A DNA stretch of 64,000 nt from a bacterium (GCA_029945425.1 JAQSDV010000002.1:62001-126000), one strand, 5' to 3'; positions 25,396-34,335 are shown, counted from the first letter of the stretch. Made by a program: numbers and translations. Notes: generated from the sequence alone by a model not told the origin.

Positions 25396-26055
25396 ATGAT
25401 AGTTCTATTGGAACCCCTACAGGTAATTTTAATTTTCGCCAGCCTCAGCGGCTGTCCTACGCCTGAGCCCGTTGTGGCGGCGGTCGAGTTGAAGATTGAG
25501 AAACCAATTTATATCCGCACACATTCATCGGCCGGTCTGGCGCGTATGAAGAGCCGCGAGACGTTCATGTATAAGGGGCGGGAGATCAGCCCCATCCTTG
25601 GCTTTACGCAAGGCGATGTGACGTATCAATATGCGTCGGGGTATGAGGTGCAGAAAGACGGCGGCACGGCCTGTCTCGGCATGAAAGATATCAAGCTGAC
25701 CATCACCTATAGCCCGAAGGTGTATATTTCATCCGACCACAATTTCCTCGGTTGCAGCTTCGCGCATGTGGCGAAGCACGAACAGAAACATTACGACGCC
25801 GATGTCGATATCCTGACGAAATATCTGGAACAGTTAAAAACGCAACTGGAAAAGGGCGCGAACATGCTTGGCGCGCGCGGGCCGGTTATCGAGCCCGCCA
25901 TTGAAACGGTCAAGGGCGATATGCGCCTTGCGGTGATCGAGGCGATGCAGCCGCTGGTGAAGAAAATCCGCGCGCTTCGTTTGAAAACCCATGCGGCATT
26001 CGATACCGACGAAGCCTACACGCGCGATGCCAAGGCCTGCGCACGGCCATTGTAA
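25396..26055 (+). CDS. Putative lipoprotein with HEXXH motif (DUF922-like)
   Basis: 219 aa. Residues 1-20 form a short hydrophobic leader ending in a lipobox-like LSGC20. The middle contains H128-E-Q-K-H132 followed by YDAD, similar in style to DUF922-type putative zinc peptidases (SFAHVAKHEQKHYDADVDIL), with cysteines C93 and C120 near it. The last 80 residues are helical. Composition changes from AT-rich to the local GC-rich norm about 45 bases inside the gene, so the original 5' end may have been replaced. Activity is not shown by sequence alone. Confidence 0.65.
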   Translation: MIVLLEPLQVILIFASLSGCPTPEPVVAAVELKIEKPIYIRTHSSAGLARMKSRETFMYKGREISPILGFTQGDVTYQYASGYEVQKDGGTACLGMKDIKLTITYSPKVYISSDHNFLGCSFAHVAKHEQKHYDADVDILTKYLEQLKTQLEKGANMLGARGPVIEPAIETVKGDMRLAVIEAMQPLVKKIRALRLKTHAAFDTDEAYTRDAKACARPL

Positions 26056-26072
26056 CAGGGCCCCTGTAAAAA

Positions 26073-26717
26073 TTACTTATGCGCCGCATTGGTTGAAAAC
26101 GCGTGAGAATGAAGCGCGTTGGCAAAGGGATGTTCAGGCTTTTCCTTTTTAAAGGGATCGCCATCCAGCCGCAGATAGCCGTAATTGGGCAGCCACGGCA
26201 GCTGCTTGCGCAGCGACCAGGTGACGGGTGCATCGGTGATTTCAATCGTGATGTCCTTCACCGCAACATCCGCGCGCGCAACCGATTGCGGCGCAACGAG
26301 GCTGTCAAAACGCACGAACATCGGATAGGCCTCCGGCGCCAGCGTCGCGCGGCCTTCCTTCTTTTTATCGGGGAAGGCATCCAGCATCACCTTGCCCGCG
26401 TAATCCTGGCCATGCGTTTCGTCGATCAGCAGGGCGAAGACGTATTCATGCGGCGCAACCTCGATCGCGATCGCTTCGCCATCGACCTCGATGCTGGGGG
26501 GCAGGCCGGTCAGGCCGATGCCCTTATGCACCGTCACCTCGCGCACCGCGCTGCCGGTTTTTTCGCCGTCCGGCGTCGTCAGCGTGACGGTCATGCGGTA
26601 ACGCCAGCTGTCGCTGGGCGTCGCGATGATCCATGCCGCAACAAGGCAGAGCAGCGTCAGCGCCGTGCGGATACGGTTGGTCATCTTGAAGGGAAGTTTA
26701 AAGGCGGGCTTCGTCAT
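26073..26717 (-). CDS. Hypothetical membrane-anchored protein
   Basis: 214 aa. A single N-terminal span (TALTLLCLVAAWIIATP, residues ~18-34) then a soluble beta-rich part (WRYRMTVTLTTPDGEKTGSAVREVTV...). Ends with a His-rich tail (FANALHSHAFSTNAAHK). No enzyme motif. An internal Met at residue 12 is an alternative start. Likely periplasmic face; function unknown. Stands alone between convergent and co-directional neighbours. Confidence 0.7.
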   Translation of the reverse strand: MTKPAFKLPFKMTNRIRTALTLLCLVAAWIIATPSDSWRYRMTVTLTTPDGEKTGSAVREVTVHKGIGLTGLPPSIEVDGEAIAIEVAPHEYVFALLIDETHGQDYAGKVMLDAFPDKKKEGRATLAPEAYPMFVRFDSLVAPQSVARADVAVKDITIEITDAPVTWSLRKQLPWLPNYGYLRLDGDPFKKEKPEHPFANALHSHAFSTNAAHK

Positions 26718-26780
26718 GGCGCATCGCTTTCGCTGAAAGGTGGCTGCGCCTTGTGAAATTACAGGAGGCAGATCGTAACG

Positions 26781-27632
26781 CTATTGACCTTCGACGCCGA
26801 AATAAACCCATTCCTCGCCGATGCGCGCCTTCTTGCCGGGTAGCAGGATTACGCCGTCGACGGGCGACTGGTAAATCATGCCGTCGTCATAACGCAAAAT
26901 CGGCATGCCCTTGGTGACGGGGTCGAGATGCTGCCAGTCTTTCAGGAACTTGCCTTCGCGGGTTTTCACCAGCATCGCCTTCATGCGCGTGATGGTCGGC
27001 GGCTCCCCGCGCGCTTTTTCGAACGGCTCCGCCATGTCGTGGTAGGCGAGCGTCGCGCGCAGCGATTTATAGCCGATGATCGCCGATTGCGGGTCTTCAT
27101 GCAGGCCGCATTCGATCAGCAGCGCCATCTTGCCCTTGGAAAAGGCGTAAGTGGTGGTGTCGCCCTGCAGCAGGTCCTTTTCGTTCTCGTACATCTCGTT
27201 CCAGCCGGTGACCCAGTAGGGGATGTTGAGCGCGGCCGCGAAATCCTTTTGCTCCTGCGTGTCGTTGTCGAGGAACAGGAAGGGGCGGCGGCCCGAGGAA
27301 TAGGAATGAAGGTCGAGCAGCACATCGCAGCTGTCGATCAGCGTCACGAGTTCATTCGCAAGGCCGTGTTCATAGCGCAAAATTTTCGGGTGTTTCTTGA
27401 TGACGCGGTTCAGGTTCGTCTCGACGTAACGGATGTCGCGCTTGTAGGCTTCGGGGTTGCAGATCGGCACCATGATCAGCTTGCCGCGCTTCAGCCCGAA
27501 GATGCCGCTGCGCAATTCGATCACCGTGCGCGCGATGGCATGCGTGCCGCATTTTTCATTGCCGTGAACGCCCCCGAAAACGAGCAGCGTGGGGCCGGGC
27601 TTCTGTGTGTCGAAAACGAGGGTGTCGAGCAT
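26781..27632 (-). CDS. Succinylglutamate desuccinylase/aspartoacylase family zinc hydrolase
   Basis: 283 aa. M14-like amidohydrolase: zinc ligands in GGVHGNEKCG (H23, E26) and LDLHSYSSG, substrate-binding NPEAY and VETNLNR, and a catalytic Glu in LIECGLHED. The final ~60 residues form the small beta domain common to AstE/AspA relatives (DGMIYQSPVDGVILLP). It hydrolyses an N-acyl amino acid or related amide; the exact substrate is not evident and no arginine-succinyltransferase genes are nearby. Confidence 0.85.
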   Translation of the reverse strand: MLDTLVFDTQKPGPTLLVFGGVHGNEKCGTHAIARTVIELRSGIFGLKRGKLIMVPICNPEAYKRDIRYVETNLNRVIKKHPKILRYEHGLANELVTLIDSCDVLLDLHSYSSGRRPFLFLDNDTQEQKDFAAALNIPYWVTGWNEMYENEKDLLQGDTTTYAFSKGKMALLIECGLHEDPQSAIIGYKSLRATLAYHDMAEPFEKARGEPPTITRMKAMLVKTREGKFLKDWQHLDPVTKGMPILRYDDGMIYQSPVDGVILLPGKKARIGEEWVYFGVEGQ

Positions 27633-27703
27633 GGGAAAACCTTAAAACCGCCGGAACGGGTCAAAGATTTTGTACCATACCGCCGCCGTTATTGGCAATC
27701 GGG

Positions 27704-28474
27704 CTAGATTTTCGGGCCTTGGGGCGGCTTGGCGGCCTTTTTCGGCGCTTCAAAGACGATATTCTGGTTGGCAGCCTCGAAAGCCACGCCCAGAAAACCG
27801 GCATTGGTCAGCGTCTTCTGACTGTCGATGTCGCAGACGGGAACCTTCACCACGGCGGCCGCGTTGTTGAAATCGCCCTTCAGCCGCTTTTCCATCAGGG
27901 GCGCGACTTCGGCGTACATATTATACAGGTCGGTGCCGTCCGATTTGTCGCAGCCGAGGCTGTGGATGCCGAGGCCTTCCTTCAGGAATACCGACCAGCT
28001 GAAGAAGTTTCCGGTCGTGACTTCGGCCAGGGCATGCTGGCGGCCTTCGGCATTGGCGACCGCCAGCCATTCATCGACCATGTAGGTCATCAGTTTATTG
28101 CCCCGGAAATCGGGATGCACGATCACGCCCTGCAGCACGGTGACTTCTTCCGGCTTGGCGTCCAGCACCATGTCGGTCATGCCGGATTTGGGGTGGGCGG
28201 AGGAGGGGTGCAGGATCACGCTCTGCGCGACCAGCTGGCCGTTGGAAACAATGCCCAGCACCATGTTGCCATGCGCGAAATGGCTCTCGAAAAACGCCTT
28301 TTCCTTGCGCAGCAGGAAGTTCTGTTCCTCTGCCGTCAGGCTGTCGAAGACCTCGTTTTGCAGCGTCAAAATCTGGGGAATATCGGATGCCGTGAGGGTG
28401 ATGATTTCATACGGCGCGCCCGTCTTTTTCAGGTTGCCGGTTTTCAGGATTTTCTGGTTGTCGTTGGCGGTCAT
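27704..28474 (-). CDS. GNAT-family acetyltransferase-like protein
   Basis: 256 aa. The central part fits a GNAT fold: ITLTASDIPQILTLQNEVF at the start, strand GNMVLGIVSNGQLVAQSVIL, acetyl-CoA loop-like VIVHPDFRGNKLMTYMVDEWLAVA, then AEVTTGNFFSWSVFLKEGL. The canonical Q/R-x-x-G-x-G/A is only partly kept (FRGNKL). A Lys/Pro tail (APKKAAKPPQGPKI) closes the protein. Substrate unknown. Confidence 0.72.
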   Translation of the reverse strand: MTANDNQKILKTGNLKKTGAPYEIITLTASDIPQILTLQNEVFDSLTAEEQNFLLRKEKAFFESHFAHGNMVLGIVSNGQLVAQSVILHPSSAHPKSGMTDMVLDAKPEEVTVLQGVIVHPDFRGNKLMTYMVDEWLAVANAEGRQHALAEVTTGNFFSWSVFLKEGLGIHSLGCDKSDGTDLYNMYAEVAPLMEKRLKGDFNNAAAVVKVPVCDIDSQKTLTNAGFLGVAFEAANQNIVFEAPKKAAKPPQGPKI

Positions 28475-28504
28475 CTTCAGGCTTCTCCAAAATGAATGCA
28501 GTCG

Positions 28505-28742
28505 AACGGCGCCCCCTTGAGGGTGTCGTGATATTCAGGTTGTTTGGAGGTTTGCCCGTTTAAGCCACGAGGAAGGCTCCAGCCGCTGTCAGCGGCTGAT
28601 ACGTCGGTCGCGGGCCTGCGCACCGCAAATCGCGGAGGAGGAGGCGTGGGTCTGATTATGTACGGTTGCGATAATCATGATGGAGGTACTGTATAACGAT
28701 TCGGGAAATGGTCAAATAATTATTTTCCCTGTGTCTTTTTTA
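28505..28742 (+). ncRNA. Candidate structured small RNA (possibly 6S-like)
   Basis: The 395-base gap 28475-28869 has no convincing gene but has structure. The start CCTTGAGGGTGTCG loosely resembles the 5' bulge strand of 6S RNA; CAGCCGC/GCGGCTG form a hairpin near 28570; a GC-rich closing pairing is possible between GGCGCC near 28512 and the GGAGGAGGAGGCG near 28635. A hairpin GGGAAA (28703-28708) / TTTCCC (28724-28729) followed by TTTTTT (28736-28741) could terminate it. No RNA family is firmly recognised, and the ends are guesses. Confidence 0.28.
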
Positions 28743-28869
28743 ACCATATTTATCAGTGGTTTCGTCTTTTGCTGGATTTTGCCCCCCGCCCATTGCATAG
28801 TAGCTTCCAGCGCAGGTGCCTCGGGCAGGCATACGGCGATTTTGCAAAGTTTTTCCGGAGATTGACCTG

Positions 28870-29625
28870 ATGAAAAAATACGTTCTTCTCACTGCGCTGG
28901 CCCTTGTTATCGCCGCGCCCGCCTATGCGCAAACGTCCAACGAAACGGCCGTCAAACGCACCATGACCGCTGTTGAAAAAGCCGCAGTGGAGCAGGGCTT
29001 CTCGCCCACTTCCCCCGGCCCTGCAGCCTATGGCAACGCAGATGCAGGCATGTCGGCCGCGCCCGCGCCCGAATTCGAACCCGCTCCCGCAGCGCCAGCC
29101 GCTCCCCCTGTGAAGCATAAACTCTACAGCAACACCGATACGGGCGTGTCGTCCGACATCGCCCCCACGGCAACGGGTGCATCGATGTCCCCCAGCCTGT
29201 CGCCCGACGTGATGCCCGCAGGCGCCGCTGCTGCTTCCGGCAGCCGCCCCAGCCTCGTCACCACCGGCGAAAACGGCCTCCCCAAGGGCCTCGTCATGAA
29301 CGGCCCCGGCACCACGGAATACAAACGCAAGCACCGCGCCAAGAAAAAGAAGAAAGCGGCTGTTGAACAGGCAGCGCCGATGGAAGCGGACGTCGCGTCG
29401 CCCTCCCTCAAGCCGGAAGCCGCACCCTATGTTGCGCCGGCCGAGCCTGTGATGGAAACACCGCCCGCAATGCCCGATACAACGTCTGTTCCCCCTGAAA
29501 CGGCTCCGGCTCCCGCACCGATGGCGGCTCCCGTGACACCGGAACCGGCTCCTGCTGAACTGCAGCCTTCACCGGGTCCCGATCCGCTGACGGCGCCGGC
29601 TGACCCCTTCGCGCCCCAGCAATAA
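28870..29625 (+). CDS. Exported Pro/Ala-rich hypothetical protein
   Basis: 251 aa from ATG 28870. Clear signal peptide MKKYVLLTALALVIAAPAYA with an AYA cleavage site. The mature chain is low complexity, rich in Pro, Ala and Glu, with a basic patch (KRKHRAKKKKKAAVEQ) in the middle and a Pro-rich end. No folded domain is apparent; it may be a flexible periplasmic or wall-associated linker. Followed by a strong terminator. Confidence 0.75.
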   Translation: MKKYVLLTALALVIAAPAYAQTSNETAVKRTMTAVEKAAVEQGFSPTSPGPAAYGNADAGMSAAPAPEFEPAPAAPAAPPVKHKLYSNTDTGVSSDIAPTATGASMSPSLSPDVMPAGAAAASGSRPSLVTTGENGLPKGLVMNGPGTTEYKRKHRAKKKKKAAVEQAAPMEADVASPSLKPEAAPYVAPAEPVMETPPAMPDTTSVPPETAPAPAPMAAPVTPEPAPAELQPSPGPDPLTAPADPFAPQQ

Positions 29626-29648
29626 GCGCGAAGCTTGAAAAGACAAGG

Positions 29649-29675
29649 AAAAAGCCCGCGTCAGCGGGCTTTTTT
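29649..29675 (+). terminator. Rho-independent terminator
   Basis: AAAAAGCCCGC (29649-29659), loop, GCGGGCTTTTTT (29664-29675); follows the Pro/Ala-rich exported protein. Confidence 0.92.
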
Positions 29676-29744
29676 CATGCCGCGCAGGCGGTAATTTCAC
29701 ATGCCCAAAAGGGTTTTTTAAGGGGTTTCGGGCTATCATGGCTC

Positions 29745-30332
29745 ATGGGTGTTTTCTTCAATAAATATGTGCTGTCCGCCGCGCTTTTCCTTGTCCTTGC
29801 CGCGCCCGCCACGGGTTTCGCGGAAAGCGAATATATCGACGAGGAAGCGGTCGAGGCCGGCCACGCCGCCGGGCAAAGCTGGCGCCAGAAATGGCAGCAG
29901 ACGCATGTGACGACCGAAGACGTCGCCAAGGCGCATTACGACGCGCTGCCGCTCGACCAGCGTCAGGCAATCGACGCCCGCCTTGCGCAGATAAAGGCCA
30001 AGGGGGGCAATGCGGACGAGCTGGGCGAGAAACACGGCAAGGCGGTGAATGACGCCATCGCCGAACACATGCCTGAACTCTCGCGCGAGCATAAGGAAGA
30101 CGTCCAGAAATATAGCAAAAAAGCGAAAGAGAGCCTGAAGCAGCTGCAGGCCACGCAAGCCAGCGACGCCTATCACAACCACCAGAAGATGAACGATTTT
30201 AAATACCATCACATGGACGAAGCGCATCAGGCGCAGCGTGCCTACCGCGATTACGCCCGCGACCATCCGGGTGTCGATGCCGCCGCCGACAGCGCCAAGG
30301 ACTGGTGGGCGAAACGGAAAGCCGCGCAGTAG
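29745..30332 (+). CDS. Exported helical hypothetical protein
   Basis: 195 aa. Signal peptide (NKYVLSAALFLVLAAPATGFAES) then a highly charged, mostly helical mature part with many His, Lys, Asp and Gln (YHNHQKMNDFKYHHMDEAHQAQRAY). Not recognised. No cysteine. The His-rich stretch might bind metal, but nothing else supports that. Convergent with recX, stops adjacent. Confidence 0.72.
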   Translation: MGVFFNKYVLSAALFLVLAAPATGFAESEYIDEEAVEAGHAAGQSWRQKWQQTHVTTEDVAKAHYDALPLDQRQAIDARLAQIKAKGGNADELGEKHGKAVNDAIAEHMPELSREHKEDVQKYSKKAKESLKQLQATQASDAYHNHQKMNDFKYHHMDEAHQAQRAYRDYARDHPGVDAAADSAKDWWAKRKAAQ

Positions 30333-30860
30333 CTATTCGTCGTCATCCCCTGAATATTCCAGCGCCGCGCGCGCGATTTCAAAACTGAAACCCGCACGGC
30401 CCAGCACGGCCATTTCTTTCTGCCGGTCTTTCGGGTCGGTGGCCTTGCCCAGTTTCTTGCGCTTCACCAGTTTCAGCGCGGCCTGTAATTCTGTTTCCTC
30501 GTCATCATGGCCCTCCAGCGCATCGGCGACCGCCGCCTTGGGCAATCCTTTCGCGGAGAGTTTCGCCATGATCGCGTTCTTTGACCGCCCCTGACGGCGC
30601 AGCGACGACACACGCGCCTGCGCAAAGCCTTCGTCGTTCAGCAAGCCGCTCGCGACATAGCGCGTCACAAGGTCGTCGACCAGCGGATAAAACGCCTCGG
30701 GGTCGTCCTTGTGGAAATGGCAGGAACGCATGATTTTCCGCCGCATGACGCGCCGGAAATTCTCGGTGCTGGTCGCATAACGCTGCAAATAATACAGCGC
30801 GGCATTTTCCAAATACTGCTTGGTGATCTTGCGGGGCTGTTTTTGCTTTTTGGCGGTCAC
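30333..30860 (-). CDS. recX: RecX-family regulator of RecA
   Basis: 175 aa, helical three-repeat protein. The N-terminal signature is ITKQYLENAALYYLQRYATSTENFRRVMRRKI, followed by LVDDLVTRYVASGLLNDEGFAQARVSSLRRQGRSKNAI and a second SAKGLP...AVADAL repeat. RecX binds RecA filaments and limits recombinase activity. recA is not in the window. An acidic end (YSGDDDE) closes it. Confidence 0.85.
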   Translation of the reverse strand: MTAKKQKQPRKITKQYLENAALYYLQRYATSTENFRRVMRRKIMRSCHFHKDDPEAFYPLVDDLVTRYVASGLLNDEGFAQARVSSLRRQGRSKNAIMAKLSAKGLPKAAVADALEGHDDEETELQAALKLVKRKKLGKATDPKDRQKEMAVLGRAGFSFEIARAALEYSGDDDE

Positions 30861-30907
30861 GGCTTACTTTATGCTATATTGTGAAGGCGTTAAACCGGAA
30901 GGGTGCT

Positions 30908-31867
30908 ATGGCTATTCGTATCAAAAAAGACGGCTCGGTACAATCGGGGTTGGTGGACGATAACATCGTCCAGCCTTTCCGCCTCGAAAAATCGAACGTG
31001 CGCGGCCGCATGGTGCGCATGGGCGACGTGCTGAAGCAGATCATGGAACAGCATGATTACCCCGCGCCCGTATCGGCCCTGCTGTCGGAGGTTGTGACCG
31101 TCTGCCTGCTGCTGTCGGGCATGATGAAATACGAAGGCATCTTCACGCTGCAGATCAAGGGCAGCGGCCCCATCCGCCTGCTGGTCGCCGACGTCACCAG
31201 CAAGGGCGAAGTGCGCGCCTATGCGGGCTTTGACGCAGCGGCGGTCAAGAAGGCCGCCAAGCGCAAGCAGGACCCCGTCAACCACCATTACCACCTGATC
31301 GGCAAGAAAGGCTATATGGCCTTCACCGTCGATCAGGGCGGCAGCGCGAATGACCGCTATCAGGGCATCGTGGAGCTGAAAGGCTCGTCCATCACCGAGG
31401 CCGTGCAGCATTATTTTACCCAGTCGGAGCAGATCAAGACGTCGTTCAAGATCGCCGTGCATCCGCAAGATTCACAATGGCGCACGGGTGCCATCATGAT
31501 CCAGCAATTGCCGGATGACGAGGCGGGAAAGGGTGCCGAAAACCCGATCGAGGACTGGACGCGGGCGGCCATGCTGCTGTCGACATGCTCCGACGGGGAA
31601 ATGCTGTCGCCGGTGCTGGCGACGTCGGACGTGCTGTACCGCCTGTTCCACGAGGACGGCGTGCGCATTTATTCGCCCACGCATGTGCGGTTCAAATGCC
31701 GCTGCTCCGCCGAAAAGGTGGTAAGCATCCTGCGCACCATCCCCCGCGCCGAGCTGGAGGAAGAATGCGAGAAGAACGGCAAGGTGTCGATCAAGTGCGA
31801 ATTCTGTTCCGAAGAATATGTGTATAAGGCAAACCAGCTGGACGAAGTATACGGAGATAGAAAATGA
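30908..31867 (+). CDS. hslO: Hsp33 redox-regulated chaperone
   Basis: 319 aa from ATG 30908, preceded by GGAAGGG; an upstream in-frame ATG lacks a site. Hsp33 core (VQPFRLEKSNVRGRMVRMGDVL...) and the C-terminal zinc switch CRC...(x~27)...CEFC, the C-x-C and C-x-x-C that form disulfides on oxidation and release the chaperone from its inactive state. Cytosolic holdase during oxidative plus heat stress. Overlaps the following lipoprotein gene by four bases (ATGA). Confidence 0.94.
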   Translation: MAIRIKKDGSVQSGLVDDNIVQPFRLEKSNVRGRMVRMGDVLKQIMEQHDYPAPVSALLSEVVTVCLLLSGMMKYEGIFTLQIKGSGPIRLLVADVTSKGEVRAYAGFDAAAVKKAAKRKQDPVNHHYHLIGKKGYMAFTVDQGGSANDRYQGIVELKGSSITEAVQHYFTQSEQIKTSFKIAVHPQDSQWRTGAIMIQQLPDDEAGKGAENPIEDWTRAAMLLSTCSDGEMLSPVLATSDVLYRLFHEDGVRIYSPTHVRFKCRCSAEKVVSILRTIPRAELEEECEKNGKVSIKCEFCSEEYVYKANQLDEVYGDRK

Positions 31868-32445
31868 AAATGAAATTCCTTGCGATGTTTACCGCGCTGA
31901 CGCTGCTGGCCGGCTGCCAGAATGCGCCGCCGGTGACCGAAACGCCGCAGCTGGTGTTTGATACGCTGCCGACCATCAGCATGAATGTCGCGCGCATCGA
32001 AATCGTGGATGCGTACCAGCCGCCCATGCGGGCGCCGAATGTCGACCATTTGTTCAAGCAGACGCCCCGCGAAGTCGCGCGCCGCGTGCTGGAAAAACAG
32101 CTGGTCGCGAACGGATCGATGAATACCCTGCGCGTCACGATCGTGGATGCGTCGGTCGTGAAAAAAGACCTGCGCCTGACGGGGGGCGTCGCCGGATTTT
32201 TCAATAACGAGCAGTCGGAGGAATATTCGTCGCGCGTGCATTTGAAATTCGACCTGCTGGCCGAAGAAAACCCCGACAGCGTCGTGGCCGACGCGTTCGT
32301 GACGTCGGAGCGCAGCCAGACCTTGCTCGAAGACTCATCCCCCGCCGAGCGCGACATGACCTTCTTCAACCTCGACGAAGAAATCATGAAAGACCTCCGC
32401 CACGGCATCGAAGGCACCGTGCGCCGGACGTTCGGGTGGAAGTAA
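31864..32445 (+). CDS. Hypothetical lipoprotein
   Basis: 193 aa. Lipoprotein signal peptide MKMKFLAMFTALTLLAGC with lipobox LAGC18. The mature part mixes strands and helices (TISMNVARIEIVDAYQPP, RRVLEKQLVANGSMNTLRVTIVDASVV, SSRVHLKFDLLAEE), reminiscent of small outer-membrane lipoproteins of unknown role. Translationally coupled to hslO. No specific family recognised. Confidence 0.78.
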   Translation: MKMKFLAMFTALTLLAGCQNAPPVTETPQLVFDTLPTISMNVARIEIVDAYQPPMRAPNVDHLFKQTPREVARRVLEKQLVANGSMNTLRVTIVDASVVKKDLRLTGGVAGFFNNEQSEEYSSRVHLKFDLLAEENPDSVVADAFVTSERSQTLLEDSSPAERDMTFFNLDEEIMKDLRHGIEGTVRRTFGWK

Positions 32446-32458
32446 TCCGCTAAATTTG

Positions 32459-32485
32459 TCATCCCTCACTTCGTTCGGGATGACG
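32459..32485. repeat. Palindrome between lipoprotein gene and trkH
   Basis: GTCATCCC (32459-32466) / GGGATGAC (32477-32484) with a ~10-base loop containing CTTCGTTC. It sits between converging genes and may act as a terminator for either, or be an extragenic palindrome copy. Confidence 0.6.
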
Positions 32486-32494
32486 ATAATGGGT

Positions 32495-33937
32495 TTAACC
32501 CCGCCAGAACCTTGGCATCAGCACCACCAGCAGCGTCAGGAATTCGATACGTCCGAACAGCATCGCAAAGGACATGATCCAGATCGATGATCCGGGCAGG
32601 TTGGCGAAGTTGCCGGAGGGGCCGATAAGGTCGCCCGTGCCGACGCCGGTGTTGGAAATGGCGGAGATCGCGCCGGAGAAGGCGGTTTCGAAATCAAGGC
32701 CGGTCAGCTGCAGCGAAACACCGATAATCAGCCACGACATGATGAAGATGAAAAAGAACCCCGCGACCGCCGATTGCACAGACGGCTCCACCAGCTTGCC
32801 GTTATAGCGCACCTGAAACACGCCATGCGGCGTCATCAGTTTCGATAGCTGCTGTTTCAGCATCAGGAATAAAATCTGCAAACGGAAAATCTTGATGCCG
32901 CCCGCGGTCGAGCCGGAGCAGCTGCCCATGAAGATGGAGATAAAGGCGATACCGACCGCAAAATGCCCCCAGTCGCTATGGTCGCCGTTCACGAAACCCG
33001 TCGTCGTGATATAGGAAACGGTCAGGAACAGCGCGTTGCGCAGCGCCTCCAGCCCATGCATCTTGTCGGTATGGATCAGCCACCATGTGCAGGTGACCGT
33101 CATAATGCCGATGATGGCTAGGAAGGTGCGCACCTGGCTGTCCGCCCAGATCGCGCCGCGGTCACCGCGCAGGAAGCGTAAGTAAAGGACGAAGGGGATG
33201 CCGCCCATGATCATGAAGGTGATCAGGATCAGTTCGATGATCGGATTGTTGAAATGGGCGATGGCCGCGTCATGTGTCGAAATGCCGCCCGTCGAAATCG
33301 CCGCCATGGCATGGCAGATGGCATCGAACCCCGACATGCCGGCGGTATATAGGAAAATGCAGCACAGCGCCGTCAGCATCGTATAGATCAGGACAATGAA
33401 CGCCGCCATTTGGGACGCCGATGGCATCACCTTTTCAATCTGGAAGCTTTGGGTCTTGAAGATCTGCATGCCGGAAATCTGCAGCAGCGGGAAGACGGCG
33501 AGCGCGATAATCAGGAACCCGATACCACCGATCCACAGCAGCATAAAGCGCCATAGAATGATGCCGCGCGGCAGCAGGTCGAGGCCAGTGATGGCGGTCG
33601 AGCCTGTCGTGGTGATCGCCGACATCGCCTCGAAAAACCCGCCGGTGAAATTCATTTCGGCCTGCGAGAAAACGAAGGGCAGCGCGCCGAAGCTCGCCAT
33701 GAACACCCAGCCGAAGGTGGTCAGCAGGAACGTCTCCCGCAGTGAAATCTTGAAACCCTGCTGGCGGTTCATCATGACCAGCGCAAGGCCGATAAAGGCG
33801 GTGACGGCCTGCGCGCTGGCAAATACCTGCCAGTCGGCGCTGTTGTCGGACAGGTCGACCAAAATCGGCGCGATCATCGCCGCCGCGAGGACGAGGAGCA
33901 GGATGCCGTTGACGTAAAAGACGGGGCGGAAATTCAT
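32495..33937 (-). CDS. trkH: TrkH/KtrB-family potassium uptake protein
   Basis: 480 aa with about ten membrane spans, the TrkH length. Filter-type loops are visible as SAITTTGSTAITGLD, HAMAAISTGGISTHD, YITTTGFVNGD and SAISNTGVGTGDL, each with the single conserved Gly of this superfamily. It forms the translocating subunit of a Trk K+ system that needs the NAD-binding TrkA subunit, which is not in the window. apaG begins directly upstream on the same strand (5-base gap). Confidence 0.92.
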   Translation of the reverse strand: MNFRPVFYVNGILLLVLAAAMIAPILVDLSDNSADWQVFASAQAVTAFIGLALVMMNRQQGFKISLRETFLLTTFGWVFMASFGALPFVFSQAEMNFTGGFFEAMSAITTTGSTAITGLDLLPRGIILWRFMLLWIGGIGFLIIALAVFPLLQISGMQIFKTQSFQIEKVMPSASQMAAFIVLIYTMLTALCCIFLYTAGMSGFDAICHAMAAISTGGISTHDAAIAHFNNPIIELILITFMIMGGIPFVLYLRFLRGDRGAIWADSQVRTFLAIIGIMTVTCTWWLIHTDKMHGLEALRNALFLTVSYITTTGFVNGDHSDWGHFAVGIAFISIFMGSCSGSTAGGIKIFRLQILFLMLKQQLSKLMTPHGVFQVRYNGKLVEPSVQSAVAGFFFIFIMSWLIIGVSLQLTGLDFETAFSGAISAISNTGVGTGDLIGPSGNFANLPGSSIWIMSFAMLFGRIEFLTLLVVLMPRFWRG

Positions 33938-33942
33938 GGGTT

Positions 33943-34335
33943 TTAGTTGACCTGTTTTTTCCCGGCCGGACTGTCGAGGGAGAAGGCGGGGATGGCGACG
34001 TCGAACATGCGCCCGCCGGGACCTTCCATCGCATAGCTGCCCTGCATGATGCCGGACGGGGTCGCAAGCGGCGTGCCGCTGGTGTATTCGAAACTCTGCC
34101 CCGGTTTCAGCACGGGTTCTTCGCCCACCACGCCGGGGCCGCGCACTTCCTGCGTGCGGCCGAAGGCATCGGTGATCTTCCAGTACCGCGTGCGCAGCTG
34201 CACGGTTTCGGTGCCGTTATTCTGGATTCGCACGGTGTATGACCAGACCCAGATATTGCTCTCCGGCTGGGATTCATGGTCGAGATAGGCGGGTACGACC
34301 GATACGGTGACATCGCTGGTGGTGGTTGTGTACAT
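33943..34335 (-). CDS. apaG: ApaG protein
   Basis: 130 aa, the family length. Immunoglobulin-like beta sandwich with the conserved YTVRIQN, TVQLRTRYWKITDAFG, VRGPGVVGEEPVLKPG and the closing GSYAMEGPGG. Linked to Co2+/Mg2+ resistance in enterobacteria; the molecular role is unknown. Upstream of trkH, probably co-transcribed. Confidence 0.93.
   Translation of the reverse strand: MYTTTTSDVTVSVVPAYLDHESQPESNIWVWSYTVRIQNNGTETVQLRTRYWKITDAFGRTQEVRGPGVVGEEPVLKPGQSFEYTSGTPLATPSGIMQGSYAMEGPGGRMFDVAIPAFSLDSPAGKKQVN

Noticed and set aside
28475..28869. RNase P, SRP RNA or tmRNA in the 28.5-kb gap
   Set aside because: The diagnostic motifs (GAGGAAAGTCC, the SRP GGAAGCAGCC tetraloop region, the tmRNA resume codon with tRNA-like end) are not found.
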